From: Chitinophaga sancti
GTDB taxonomy: Bacteria > Bacteroidota > Bacteroidia > Chitinophagales > Chitinophagaceae
Reading direction: 5' to 3'
Assembly (NCBI RefSeq): GCF_034087045.1
Contig: NZ_CP139247.1
Coordinates: 4,800,001-4,864,000, forward strand
DNA length: 64,000 bases
Each line of letters opens with the position of its first letter. Positions within the stretch are counted from its first letter, which is position 1. Positions 47,201-55,158 of the stretch are shown one piece after another. A program made the translations under genes and the position numbers. The notes beneath the pieces were generated by a model that was not told where the DNA came from, made no database searches, and saw only the letters and a list, made by a program, of their open reading frames with translations.

Positions 47201-48033
47201 ATATGACTATCGATCATCCAGTTCGTCAACAGGGATGGCCATGCCTTTAAGGAGAGCAGATCCGTTTTGTATCCCATATTGAAGGCATGATCTCCATTGG
47301 CGAAAATGTGCGCTTCTACAGGGACCCTGGCGTCCCTGTAGGCGCTTAATAAGGTCACTATTGGAGCTGAACAGCAAGCGTCATTATTTGCTACTACCAA
47401 AAAAGCCTTCGGCGCATCCTTCGGAACTGATAGCGGAATCCCCAGTGGACCGGGATAAACTAAGATCTGAAAATCCGGTTTCCCATTTAATCTGTCCACA
47501 GTATCTTTGGCTTTTTGATCACCATATCCCGGCGCATAAGCTACCTGTGTCACAACTTCCCCACCTGCGCTAAAGCCCCACATACCCACACGGGCGGTGT
47601 CTATACCCCAATCTTTCGCATGACTACGCACTAACCGCATGGCGCGATAAGCGTCTTGTCTTACTTCTTTTTCCAATGAATAAGTAGAATCCTCCCTGAA
47701 TAACCGGTATTTGAGAATAATAGCAGTAATGCCTAAATCATTCAGGTATTTCGCAGGATTGACGCCTTCAGAATTATAAACCAATAACCGGAATCCACCA
47801 CCTGGGCAAATGACCACTGCGGCACCTGTCGCTTTTCCCTTTGGAGGGAGGTAGACGGTGATGCTGGGATTATGAATATTCTTTACATAGTAGTCTTTGG
47901 CTATTTCGGGCTCGTTCTTCCGGTTTTCATAACCGGGTGCACCATTGGGCCAGAGATGCATAACGATTGGTGTATCCTGCGCGTGAGTGAGGCAGGGGAG
48001 CAGGAGGCAAAGGAAGAGGTAAATGCGTGACAT
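47167..48033 (-). CDS. Secreted alpha/beta hydrolase (acetylxylan-esterase/BD-FAE-like)
   Basis: The 288-residue protein begins at 48033 with a signal peptide (MSRIYLFLCLLLPCLTHAQ). The core has the oxyanion motif VVICPGGGFRLLVYNSEG, the nucleophile elbow MWGFSAGGEVV and the catalytic His in NGDHAFNMG. It resembles the endo-1,4-beta-xylanase B-like esterases that remove acetyl groups from hemicellulose. The minus-strand frame is open through the upstream repeat array to 48651, but that extension is only the translation of the 66-bp repeats and is rejected. The last codons (SHIIPAQGSKQMQ) fall in the downstream array. Confidence 0.9.
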   Translation of the reverse strand: MSRIYLFLCLLLPCLTHAQDTPIVMHLWPNGAPGYENRKNEPEIAKDYYVKNIHNPSITVYLPPKGKATGAAVVICPGGGFRLLVYNSEGVNPAKYLNDLGITAIILKYRLFREDSTYSLEKEVRQDAYRAMRLVRSHAKDWGIDTARVGMWGFSAGGEVVTQVAYAPGYGDQKAKDTVDRLNGKPDFQILVYPGPLGIPLSVPKDAPKAFLVVANNDACCSAPIVTLLSAYRDARVPVEAHIFANGDHAFNMGYKTDLLSLKAWPSLLTNWMIDSHIIPAQGSKQMQ

Positions 48034-48075
48034 GGCATATAAGTTAGCCATTATTCGGGAAAAGTTTGAAAAAAT

Positions 48076-48600
48076 TATACAAACAATGCTGTAATATTCC
48101 GGATTAAACATGCAGACGATCTGCAATAGTCCTGAATAGGGTATGCAAACGATACTGTAATATTCCGGATTAAACATGCAGACGATCTGCAATAGTCCTG
48201 AATAGGGTATACAAACGATGCTGTAATATTCCGGATTAAACATGCAGACGATTTGCAATAGTCCTGAATAGGGTATACAAACGATGCTGTAATATTCCGG
48301 ATTAAACATGCAGACGATCTGCAATAGTCTTGAATAGGGTATACAAACGATGCTGTAATATTCCGGATTAAACATGCAGACGATCTGCAATAGTCCTGAA
48401 TAGGGTATGCAAACGATGCTGTAATATTCCGGATTAAACATGCAGACGATCTGCAATAGTCTTGAATAGGGTATACAAACGATGCTGTAATATTCCGGAT
48501 TAAACATGCAGACGATCTGCAATAGTCCTGAATAGGGTATGCAAACGATGCTGTAATATTCCGGATTAAACATGCAGTCGATCTGCAATAGTCCTGAATA
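48076..48600. repeat. 66-bp tandem array derived from the 3' end of the SRPBCC gene (8 copies)
   Basis: Eight copies of a 66-bp unit repeat with about 95% identity from 48076 to 48600. The rightmost copy contains the last codons and stop (48566-48568) of the SRPBCC gene. The unit length is exactly 22 codons, so the minus strand stays open through the array and would encode a 22-residue repeat containing GLLQIVCMFNPEYYSIVCIP. The copies differ only by scattered single bases (e.g. CCTGAATA/CTTGAATA, ATGC/ATAC). Confidence 0.97.
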
Positions 48601-49066
48601 ATATCTCTTCCAGTTTATCCAGTGATTGCTGCGCAGCTTCAATACCATCATACGATCGGATCACATGATCCCTTGCTTCATTCGTCTTAAAAATCAGCCG
48701 CATATCAATACAGGTACAATCTCCCTGATCTTCGAAAGAGACAGTTGTATTAAACTGGTCCGGATCATTATCCGTATCACTGCTTTGAGAAAATGCGATC
48801 CGCTCCGGTTCCACCACTTCAATAAACACCACCCTGTTGGGATAATCCACACCATCGGGACTATGCAATACAAATTTCCATTCCCCTGCAGTTTCCATAT
48901 TGAATGATTCAATAGTAATTTTAAACCCTTTCGGCCCCCACCAATCAGCTAATTTCTCAGGACTGGTCCATGCCTGAAATACGATCTCTCTTGGGGCTCT
49001 CACAAGGCGGGAAAGGATGATCTCCCGGCCATCATGTGGTACTACGGCTTCTTTTCTTTCAGTCAT
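48566..49066 (-). CDS. SRPBCC/AHSA1-family protein
   Basis: The 166-residue protein has the START-like fold of Aha1-type proteins. It starts with EIILSRLVRAPREIVFQAWT (core strand-helix), then PEKLADWWGPKGFKITIESF, GEWKFVLHSPDGVDYPNRVV and CIDMRLIFKTNEARDHVIRS, ending with the amphipathic C-terminal helix AAQQSLDKLEEILF. These proteins bind hydrophobic ligands or partner proteins. It is preceded upstream by an array derived from the cytochrome c gene, so its promoter must lie inside or at the edge of that array. Its own 3' end has been amplified as the 66-bp array. Confidence 0.92.
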   Translation of the reverse strand: MTERKEAVVPHDGREIILSRLVRAPREIVFQAWTSPEKLADWWGPKGFKITIESFNMETAGEWKFVLHSPDGVDYPNRVVFIEVVEPERIAFSQSSDTDNDPDQFNTTVSFEDQGDCTCIDMRLIFKTNEARDHVIRSYDGIEAAQQSLDKLEEILFRTIADRLHV

Positions 49067-49095
49067 ATCAATGCAGTTTAGGAGGATAGATCACT

Positions 49096-49500
49096 ATGCG
49101 ATGAGGCTGAACTCAGTCAATGGAGGTAATCTGCAAAGGTTTTATCCCTGCCCGGTAAATCCCTACCCGATTAGCCGAAACTCACTCACGGTAGGTGATC
49201 TTCATACCATGAAACTCACTCAATGCAGCTTATCTACAAATGCCTTCGTTTCCACCGGATAAATCCCCACCCGATTAGCCGAAACTCACTCACGGTAGGT
49301 GATCTTCATACCATGAAACTCACTCAATACAGCTTATCTACAAATGCCTTCGTTTCCACCGGATAAATCCCCACCCGATGAGTCCGAAACTCACTCACGG
49401 TAGGTGATCTTCATACCATGAAACTCACTCAATGCAGCTTATCTACAAATGCCTTCGTCTCCACCGGATAAATCCCCACCCGATGAGTCCGAACCAGATC
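49096..49500. repeat. About 105-bp tandem array derived from the 3' end of the cytochrome c gene
   Basis: Units start at 49177, 49281 and 49386 (spacing 104 and 105 bp), with a decayed copy from about 49096. The rightmost part (49429-49500) is the end of the cytochrome gene itself, including the stop codon at 49429-49431. The array also fills the upstream region of the SRPBCC gene. Copies are nearly identical except the first. Confidence 0.93.
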
Positions 49501-50625
49501 AGGAATCGCTTCCTTATGCTGATCCATCTTAAAAGTGATCTTTGCCGATGCCATCGCTGGCATATGGCAGTCAATACAATTATTAGACAATACCAATCCA
49601 TTTTCAGGCCGAAAAGTACAGGTATCCTTTTTGGCATGACAATTCATGCACCTATCCGAAAATAACCTTGGATTTTTCGCTTCATCCTTATGTACATTGT
49701 GACAGGAACTGCAATCCATCTGTGACTGTTTAAAACACTTGCTATCCGTAAGCAGCCCATACTGGTTACCATGTACATCCAATTGACCATTAGAAGGATT
49801 TTCTGTAGAATACTCGTTCAAGTGCTGCCCCACCTGGTAAGAAAAAGCCGGTTGAATCATATTCCTGATCCCGGAATGACAAAGCGCACAGGCATCCAAT
49901 CGTAACTGTCGGTCTAACCGGGCAGTGTTGACAATATACTGTGGAACCGTATCCGCGGGATGCGCTGCATGGTAAGACACATGCGCAGCCCCCGGTCCAT
50001 GACAACGTTCACAGTCTATGCCATAGAGGATCTTTTGTTTATCATAAACAGTACTATTGTCAGGAAGAATTTGCGCCTCCGCATAAGTGCCATGGCATTC
50101 AATGCAATTAGCCGTCACAGGGCGGTTAAAACGAATATAACTGATGGAATATCCCGGGCTATTGGCCCAGTCATGAATAGGCGTGAAGTAAGAAATGGGT
50201 AACTGGAACAAATGATTACCGGACCAATAAAGGTAAGTCTGCCCCATACGGCCGGAGCCGATCACGATACCAAATGCTTCCTTCTGCGTAGGCATACCAT
50301 TCACATACCCCGTCTGGTAAAACTTTTTGGCCACCCGGCTCATCACCACCTCCATGTCTTCATTGTAGGCGAACTTATTTTTACCATAGGCAAAACTTCC
50401 CTTAATATGTTCCGCATCGGGTAGGGAAGAGGTAAGAAAATGGGCTGTATGCCTGGTATCTTTATAAATATCCTGATGACAGGACTGGCAGGCTGCTGCG
50501 CCGGCAAATGCTTTGCCGCCGGGTAGTTCTACAATGGTGGTCTTTGAAACTGGTTGAGTGGTCGTGCACATGACACTGCCCAATACAATCAATGCAACGA
50601 TAGAAGATAAGATGATGTAACGCAT
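49429..50625 (-). CDS. Secreted heptahaem cytochrome c family protein
   Basis: The 398-residue protein has a hydrophobic N-terminal signal (IILSSIVALIVLGSVMCTT). The Cys in VMC could be lipidated, though the residue before it is atypical. Seven CXXCH haem-binding motifs are present: CQSCH, CIECH, CERCH, CALCH, CSSCH, CMNCH and CIDCH. This is the layout of multihaem proteins of the cytochrome c554/nitrite-reductase-like type that carry electrons in the periplasm or on the outer membrane. No partner reductase is adjacent. The last 20 codons are amplified downstream, and the upstream region is a separate 59/60-bp array. Confidence 0.93.
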   Translation of the reverse strand: MRYIILSSIVALIVLGSVMCTTTQPVSKTTIVELPGGKAFAGAAACQSCHQDIYKDTRHTAHFLTSSLPDAEHIKGSFAYGKNKFAYNEDMEVVMSRVAKKFYQTGYVNGMPTQKEAFGIVIGSGRMGQTYLYWSGNHLFQLPISYFTPIHDWANSPGYSISYIRFNRPVTANCIECHGTYAEAQILPDNSTVYDKQKILYGIDCERCHGPGAAHVSYHAAHPADTVPQYIVNTARLDRQLRLDACALCHSGIRNMIQPAFSYQVGQHLNEYSTENPSNGQLDVHGNQYGLLTDSKCFKQSQMDCSSCHNVHKDEAKNPRLFSDRCMNCHAKKDTCTFRPENGLVLSNNCIDCHMPAMASAKITFKMDQHKEAIPDLVRTHRVGIYPVETKAFVDKLH

Positions 50626-50635
50626 ATCATATGAA

Positions 50636-51125
50636 AGCTAAAATGATTTACCCCAAATCAGATAAAAGGTAAAATGACCTACCAGCTATCTTGTAAAAGC
50701 TAAAATGATCTCCCCATAATCCCAAAAGGTAAGATAACTCACCATCAATCCCACAAACGCTAAATAATCTATCCCATATCCCAAAAGGGAAGGTAACTCA
50801 CCATCAATCCCACAAACGCTAAAATAATCTATCCCATATCCCAAAAGGGAAGGTAACTCCCCATCAATCCCACAAACGCTAAATAATCTATCCCATATCC
50901 CAAAAGGGAAGGTAACTCACCATCAATCCCACAAACGCTAAAATAATCTATCCCATATCCCAAAAGGGAAGGTAACTCCCCATCAATCCCACAAACGCTA
51001 AAATAATCTACGACATGTCGCATAAGGGAAGGTAACCTACCATCAACCCCACAAACGCTAAAATTACCCCTCATATCCCCATCCCAGTTAAAATGCCCCT
51101 ACCACCAATCCCTTAAAACCTAAAA
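50636..51125. repeat. 59/60-bp tandem array in a divergent promoter region (about 8 copies)
   Basis: About eight copies of a 59- or 60-bp unit lie between the divergent cytochrome c and DUF4197 genes. Copies alternate between a 59-bp form (AAATAATCTA... with ACTCACC) and a 60-bp form (AAAATAATCTA... with ACTCCCC) in the centre, a higher-order dimer. The copy at 51001 carries the palindrome CGACATGTCG. The outer copies are degenerate. Unlike the other arrays, it does not contain the end of a gene. Confidence 0.95.
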
Positions 51126-51173
51126 TACTGCTCCCCCTATAAATATACGTAACCTGCCACGCCTGGTTTTTTA

Positions 51174-51181
51174 TATCTTTG
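51174..51181 (+). promoter_or_regulatory. -7 promoter element of the DUF4197 gene
   Basis: TATCTTTG is an exact match to the Bacteroidetes -7 consensus TAnnTTTG, 29 bp before the ATG at 51211 and just outside the repeat array. Confidence 0.55.
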
Positions 51182-51210
51182 CCCCCGTTCGAGTAAATTA
51201 ATACTGTACT

Positions 51211-51939
51211 ATGAAGCATCTTATTCTTTTATGCCTGGGCATTCTATGTTTTTCTACCAGCTGTGAAACCTCACAGCAGATTTTACAAAATCTACCTACT
51301 TCTGTAGCCGGTCAGCCAACGTCTACACAGATCGCCGCCGGTCTGAAAGAAGCCCTGACCATCGGCACCCAGAACAGCGCAAACCGCCTGTCTGCCGTAA
51401 ACGGCTTCTTTGCAAATGCTGCCTTGAAAATCCTGATGCCGCCAGAGGCGCAGAAAGTTGAATCTACCTTACGTAACCTGGGCATGGGTAACGTAGTAGA
51501 CAAAGCGATCCTCTCTATGAACAGAGGTGCTGAAGAAGCAGCGAAATCCGCTACTCCCATCTTCGTAAATGCCATCAAACAAATGAGTATTACAGATGCT
51601 ATCGGGATTCTGAGAGGCGGCAATAACTCAGCGACTGAATATTTTAAACAAAAAACCACCGCTGAACTGACCAATGCTTTCAAACCCGTCATTGAAGCAG
51701 CATTGAAGAAAGTGGATGCGACCAAGTATTGGAGTGATGTATTCTCTCTTTACAACAAATTCTCCAGCACCCCCGTTAATACCGATCTTTCTGCTTACGT
51801 AACCGAAAAGGCAATTTCCGGTATCTACATCGAAGTCGCTGCTGAAGAAGCAAAGATCAGGCAAGATCCTGCTGCCCGCGTAACAGATCTGCTGAAGACT
51901 GTCTTTGGCAGTACATTGGCCCAGACTGGCAATAAATAG
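51211..51939 (+). CDS. DUF4197-family lipoprotein
   Basis: This 242-residue protein has a lipoprotein signal peptide (MKHLILLCLGILCFSTSC, Cys18). The helical mature region with AAGLKEALTIGTQNSANRLS, MPPEAQKVESTLRNLGMG and AAEEAKIRQDPAARVTDLLK is typical of DUF4197, a family of secreted or lipidated proteins of about 230 residues found in Bacteroidetes and proteobacteria. Its function is unknown. The gene is divergent from the cytochrome c gene and has its own promoter; a terminator follows. Confidence 0.92.
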   Translation: MKHLILLCLGILCFSTSCETSQQILQNLPTSVAGQPTSTQIAAGLKEALTIGTQNSANRLSAVNGFFANAALKILMPPEAQKVESTLRNLGMGNVVDKAILSMNRGAEEAAKSATPIFVNAIKQMSITDAIGILRGGNNSATEYFKQKTTAELTNAFKPVIEAALKKVDATKYWSDVFSLYNKFSSTPVNTDLSAYVTEKAISGIYIEVAAEEAKIRQDPAARVTDLLKTVFGSTLAQTGNK

Positions 51940-51984
51940 ACTTTAAGGTTTTATTTTCCAACTAGCGCCGGAGAAATAAAAAAA

Positions 51985-52016
51985 ACGCTACTTACAACAA
52001 TAGCCGTTAGTAGCGT
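51985..52016 (-). terminator. Hairpin with T run on the minus strand
   Basis: An 8-bp perfect stem (51985-51992 and 52009-52016) followed on the minus strand by a run of eight T. It should stop leftward transcription that passes the stronger hairpin at 52070-52104. Confidence 0.6.
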
Positions 52017-52069
52017 ATCCGCAATAAAAGCACCCGCAATAAAAGCACCCGAAAATAAGCAGCTGCAAT

Positions 52070-52104
52070 AAAAATCCCTTTTACCTCAGGTAAAAGGGAT
52101 TTTT
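52070..52104. terminator. Bidirectional terminator between DUF4197 and NDH-2 genes
   Basis: A 17-bp perfect inverted repeat (52070-52086 and 52088-52104) with A and T runs at the outside lies between convergent genes and can act in both directions. Confidence 0.85.
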
Positions 52105-52129
52105 ATCTGCTAATAAATATTTTTGCCCA

Positions 52130-53464
52130 TTATACAAGCACTTTCTCCGTCACTCTCTCCACCGGGATATTTTCTTTTGGCTTCCCTATAATCGTTCCAA
52201 ACCCCGCATCATTTGTAAAATACTTCCACACCCAATTAATCAACACCACAACCCTATTCCTAAACCCAACCAACGACATCAGATGCACAAACATCCATAT
52301 CAACCATGCCCTAAACCCCTGCGTCCTGATCTGCTTCTTAAACACCATCAAATCCGCGACCGCATGGTTCTTCCCAATCGTCGCCATGGTCCCCATATCA
52401 TTATACTTAAATGGCTTCGGCTCCTTTCCAGCCTCCCATCTCATAATATTTCTCCCTAATAACTTCCCCTGCTGTATCGCCGGCTGCGCCAGCATCGGAT
52501 ACCCATGTGGCATCTCCTCCGTCACCATCGCCGCTATATCTCCTATCGCAAACACATTATCATATCCCACTACCTTATTATATTCATCCACCTTTACCCT
52601 CGAATCCTGCATACACTCCTCCGACAATCCTTCCACCGGCAAACCAGACACACCCGCAGCCCATACCAACGTCCTCGTACACAACTGCTCTCCCGTACTC
52701 AATTTCACCGCAAACCCATCATAAGAAATCACCCTTCTGTTCAACCACACCCGCACCCCTAAATCATTCAACATCTTCAGCGACTCTCTCGATGCCGCCG
52801 GCGACATCCCCTTCAATATTTCCCCGCCACTCTGAATCAGATGTATGTCCATCTTCACAAAATCCAATTCCCTATAATCCTTCGGAAACACATGTCTTTT
52901 TAACTCACTCAGCGCCCCGGCTATTTCAACCCCCGTAGGACCACCACCTACAATCACAAAATCCATCAGACTATTCAACTGCATTTCATCCTCTACCTGC
53001 AATGCCTTCTCAAAATTGCTGATAATCGTATTCCTCAACAACAACGCATCCTCCAGGCTCTTAATACTAATCGCCCTGGCTGCAATCTCTTCATTCCCAT
53101 AAAAATTCGTGGTAGCACCCGTTGCAATCACGAGGTAATCATACCGGATCAATCCGATAGATGTCTCTACCGTCTGATCAGCGGTATCAATTTTCTTCGC
53201 CTCCGCCATGCGGAAAAAGAAATTCGATTGTTGTTTGAAGATTTTGCGGTAAGGCGCTACAATAGAAGGCGCTTCCAGGTTGGTAGTAGCTACCTGATAC
53301 AACAAAGGTTGGAAGGTGTGAAAGTTATGTTTGTCTATCAGCACTACCTGCAAGTCTGTTCCGGCAAGGGACTTTGCTAATTCCATCCCCCCAAATCCTC
53401 CTCCTATGATCACTACTCTTTTCTTACCTGTTGTTGCTATTTTCGTTTGACTTAATAAGACCAC
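52130..53464 (-). CDS. ndh: Type II NADH dehydrogenase (NDH-2-like FAD oxidoreductase)
   Basis: The 444-residue enzyme has the FAD-binding motif RVVIIGGGFGGMELAKSLAG, HNFHTFQPLLYQVATTNLEA, the NAD-binding FVIVGGGPTGVEIAGALSEL, and AIGDIAAM (FAD ribityl). C-terminal amphipathic helices (AWLIWMFVHLMSLVGFRNRV) attach it to the membrane. It oxidises NADH and reduces quinone without pumping protons. I start at the GTG at 53464. The upstream ATG at 53539 is unlikely because an exact -7 element TATCTTTG (53525-53532) lies downstream of it, so that ATG would not be in the transcript. Confidence 0.9.
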   Translation of the reverse strand: MVLLSQTKIATTGKKRVVIIGGGFGGMELAKSLAGTDLQVVLIDKHNFHTFQPLLYQVATTNLEAPSIVAPYRKIFKQQSNFFFRMAEAKKIDTADQTVETSIGLIRYDYLVIATGATTNFYGNEEIAARAISIKSLEDALLLRNTIISNFEKALQVEDEMQLNSLMDFVIVGGGPTGVEIAGALSELKRHVFPKDYRELDFVKMDIHLIQSGGEILKGMSPAASRESLKMLNDLGVRVWLNRRVISYDGFAVKLSTGEQLCTRTLVWAAGVSGLPVEGLSEECMQDSRVKVDEYNKVVGYDNVFAIGDIAAMVTEEMPHGYPMLAQPAIQQGKLLGRNIMRWEAGKEPKPFKYNDMGTMATIGKNHAVADLMVFKKQIRTQGFRAWLIWMFVHLMSLVGFRNRVVVLINWVWKYFTNDAGFGTIIGKPKENIPVERVTEKVLV

Positions 53465-53524
53465 GCTATTGAATTTTAGACTGTGAATCAATGATATGGC
53501 AAACTGCCGGGCACAATTTGATAC

Positions 53525-53532
53525 CAAAGATA
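53525..53532 (-). promoter_or_regulatory. -7 promoter element of the NDH-2 gene
   Basis: On the minus strand TATCTTTG exactly fits TAnnTTTG. It lies 61 bp upstream of the GTG start and downstream of the alternative ATG at 53539, so it decides the start. Confidence 0.5.
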
Positions 53533-53593
53533 GTACCATTCAACTAATAGCCGTCCTTGTAGAATTCCCTATTATTGTTTATATTATCGGGTT

Positions 53594-53755
53594 TATAGCA
53601 TCAATTCTATTATTGGTAAAGAAAACGAGATTAGCTCCCCTAAAGTGAATCCCGGCACGTATATTTCATATTAGTAAAATGAATCCCCAAAGATGAATCC
53701 CGGCACATGTATCCCTTATTAGTAAAGTGAATCCCCCTCATATCCATATCCCTAT
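53594..53755. repeat. Decayed copy of the fucosidase 3' end plus about 48-bp tandem repeats
   Basis: Two and a half units of about 48 bp (AATCCCGGCAC and TTAGTAAA(A/G)TGAATCCCC recur) lie directly downstream of the fucosidase stop. Further out, 53594-53626 encodes FSLPIIELML plus a stop on the minus strand, nearly the same as the gene's FTVPVIELML plus stop at 53756. This is a duplicated gene end separated from the gene by the repeat units. Confidence 0.85.
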
Positions 53756-55042
53756 TTACAACATCAATTCTATCACCGGCACCGTAAACGGCGGCTTCTT
53801 CTCCGGCAGCGTCAATACCAGGTCCTCCCCATTTTCCACCCTCTTTATCTCCGAAGCATCATGCAGAAACTGTGCGTATTTTACCCTTCCCTTATATCCT
53901 TTTAACACTAATTTCCCACCCGCATATTCCATCAAATGAATATAAAGCCTCCTTGAAGAAGGATTATACGTTAGCAAACTATGCTCAGGCGCCTGATAAT
54001 CCGCCGGCGCCTGCTGACAATTATAAATAGCCCGGTCATTAAAATGCATCCATTGCCCGATAGAATCCAGCGCCCGTGTCGCTCTATAATCAAATACTCC
54101 TCTACCCGTAGGCCCTACATTCAGAATCAGGTTCCCACTCTTACTTACAGAAGTAATCAATAATGTAAGCAGCTGTACATTCGTCTTCCAGGTATCTTCA
54201 TCCCTGTAATACCCCCATGAACCAGAAAACGTCTGGCAGGTTTCAAAAGGCAACCCATCATAATCACTTTTAAGTTCTTCCGGTTTCACCTGTTCCGGGG
54301 TAGCAAAGTCAGCCCCATCAGGCACTCCTCCCAGATCAAGCCGGTTATCTACAATAATATTGGGCTGTAGTTTCCTGATCATTTTAAGCAAGGCCAGTGA
54401 CCCCCATTCATCCTTACCCTTTCCATGCGTGCCCGGGTAGGAGAAGTCCAGCCAGAGTATATCTATTTTCCCATATTGGGTCAGGAGCTCTGTTATCTGG
54501 TTGCGCATATACTGCCGGTATTTCTCCATATCCCGGCCTTTGTTCAGCCGGGCATACGCTGTATCATTAGCGGGCCGCTGAGGATGGTGGTTGTCAATGG
54601 TAAAATCAGGATGATGCCAATCCAGCAGGGAATAGTAAAACCCTATTTTAAGCCCTTCTGCCCGGAAAGCGGCTACAAATTCTTTGACAAGGTCCCGGCG
54701 GATAGGGGTATTAGTAGATTTATAATCGGTGTACTTTGAATCAAAGAGACAGAATCCTTCGTGGTGCTTGGTAGTGAGCACAGCGTATTTCATACCTGCT
54801 GCTTTGGCCTGTCTGGCCCATTCTTTAGGGTTAAATAAATCGGGGTTGAACTGATCAAAATAAACCTGGTACTCCTCATTTGTGAGCCGCTCGTAGTTTT
54901 TGACCCATTCATGCCTGGCAGCTTCAGCATATAAGCCAAAATGGATGAACATCCCAAACCGGGCATGGGTCCACCATTCCATTTTTTGCGCAATACAACA
55001 ATTTGAGATAAACAGTAGAAAAAAAGTAAATCTGGCTAACAT
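53756..55042 (-). CDS. Secreted alpha-L-fucosidase (GH29)
   Basis: The 428-residue protein has a signal peptide (MLARFTFFLLFISNCCIAQ). The GH29 TIM barrel has WWTHARFGMFIHFGLYAEAA, GMKYAVLTTKHHEGFCLFDS, FYYSLLDWHHPDF and the nucleophile Asp in IDILWLDFSYPG. LILNVGPTGRGVFDYRATRA is also typical. It removes terminal alpha-L-fucose from glycans in the periplasm or outside. The length is normal for GH29 without a carbohydrate-binding module. A 19-bp stem-loop begins 6 bp upstream of its start codon. Confidence 0.94.
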   Translation of the reverse strand: MLARFTFFLLFISNCCIAQKMEWWTHARFGMFIHFGLYAEAARHEWVKNYERLTNEEYQVYFDQFNPDLFNPKEWARQAKAAGMKYAVLTTKHHEGFCLFDSKYTDYKSTNTPIRRDLVKEFVAAFRAEGLKIGFYYSLLDWHHPDFTIDNHHPQRPANDTAYARLNKGRDMEKYRQYMRNQITELLTQYGKIDILWLDFSYPGTHGKGKDEWGSLALLKMIRKLQPNIIVDNRLDLGGVPDGADFATPEQVKPEELKSDYDGLPFETCQTFSGSWGYYRDEDTWKTNVQLLTLLITSVSKSGNLILNVGPTGRGVFDYRATRALDSIGQWMHFNDRAIYNCQQAPADYQAPEHSLLTYNPSSRRLYIHLMEYAGGKLVLKGYKGRVKYAQFLHDASEIKRVENGEDLVLTLPEKKPPFTVPVIELML

Positions 55043-55047
55043 AAAGT

Positions 55048-55090
55048 GGGATTTTCCAAAAGATAAGATTTTTATCTTTTGGAAAATCCC
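55048..55090 (-). terminator. Long hairpin between the HTTM gene and the fucosidase gene
   Basis: A 19-bp perfect stem (55048-55066 and 55072-55090) with a 5-nt loop lies 69 bp beyond the HTTM gene and ends 6 bp before the fucosidase start. It probably terminates the HTTM operon, but if the fucosidase transcript starts upstream of it, the hairpin would also block its ribosome site. Confidence 0.7.
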
Positions 55091-55158
55091 ATATTTCTAA
55101 TCAGGCAAGCCATTATATATCTGGTCTATAAAAATACTATCATACGCCGTTGGCGTAT

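Noticed and set aside
48034..48651. Open reading frame of 22-residue repeats fused to the N-terminus of the esterase
   Set aside because: It is only the translation of the 66-bp array, whose unit is divisible by three. The esterase has its own signal peptide at 48033.
50829..51074. 81-aa minus-strand frame with repeated FSVCGIDGELPSLLGYG
   Set aside because: It is a translation of the 59/60-bp array without start context, and the frame varies with unit length.
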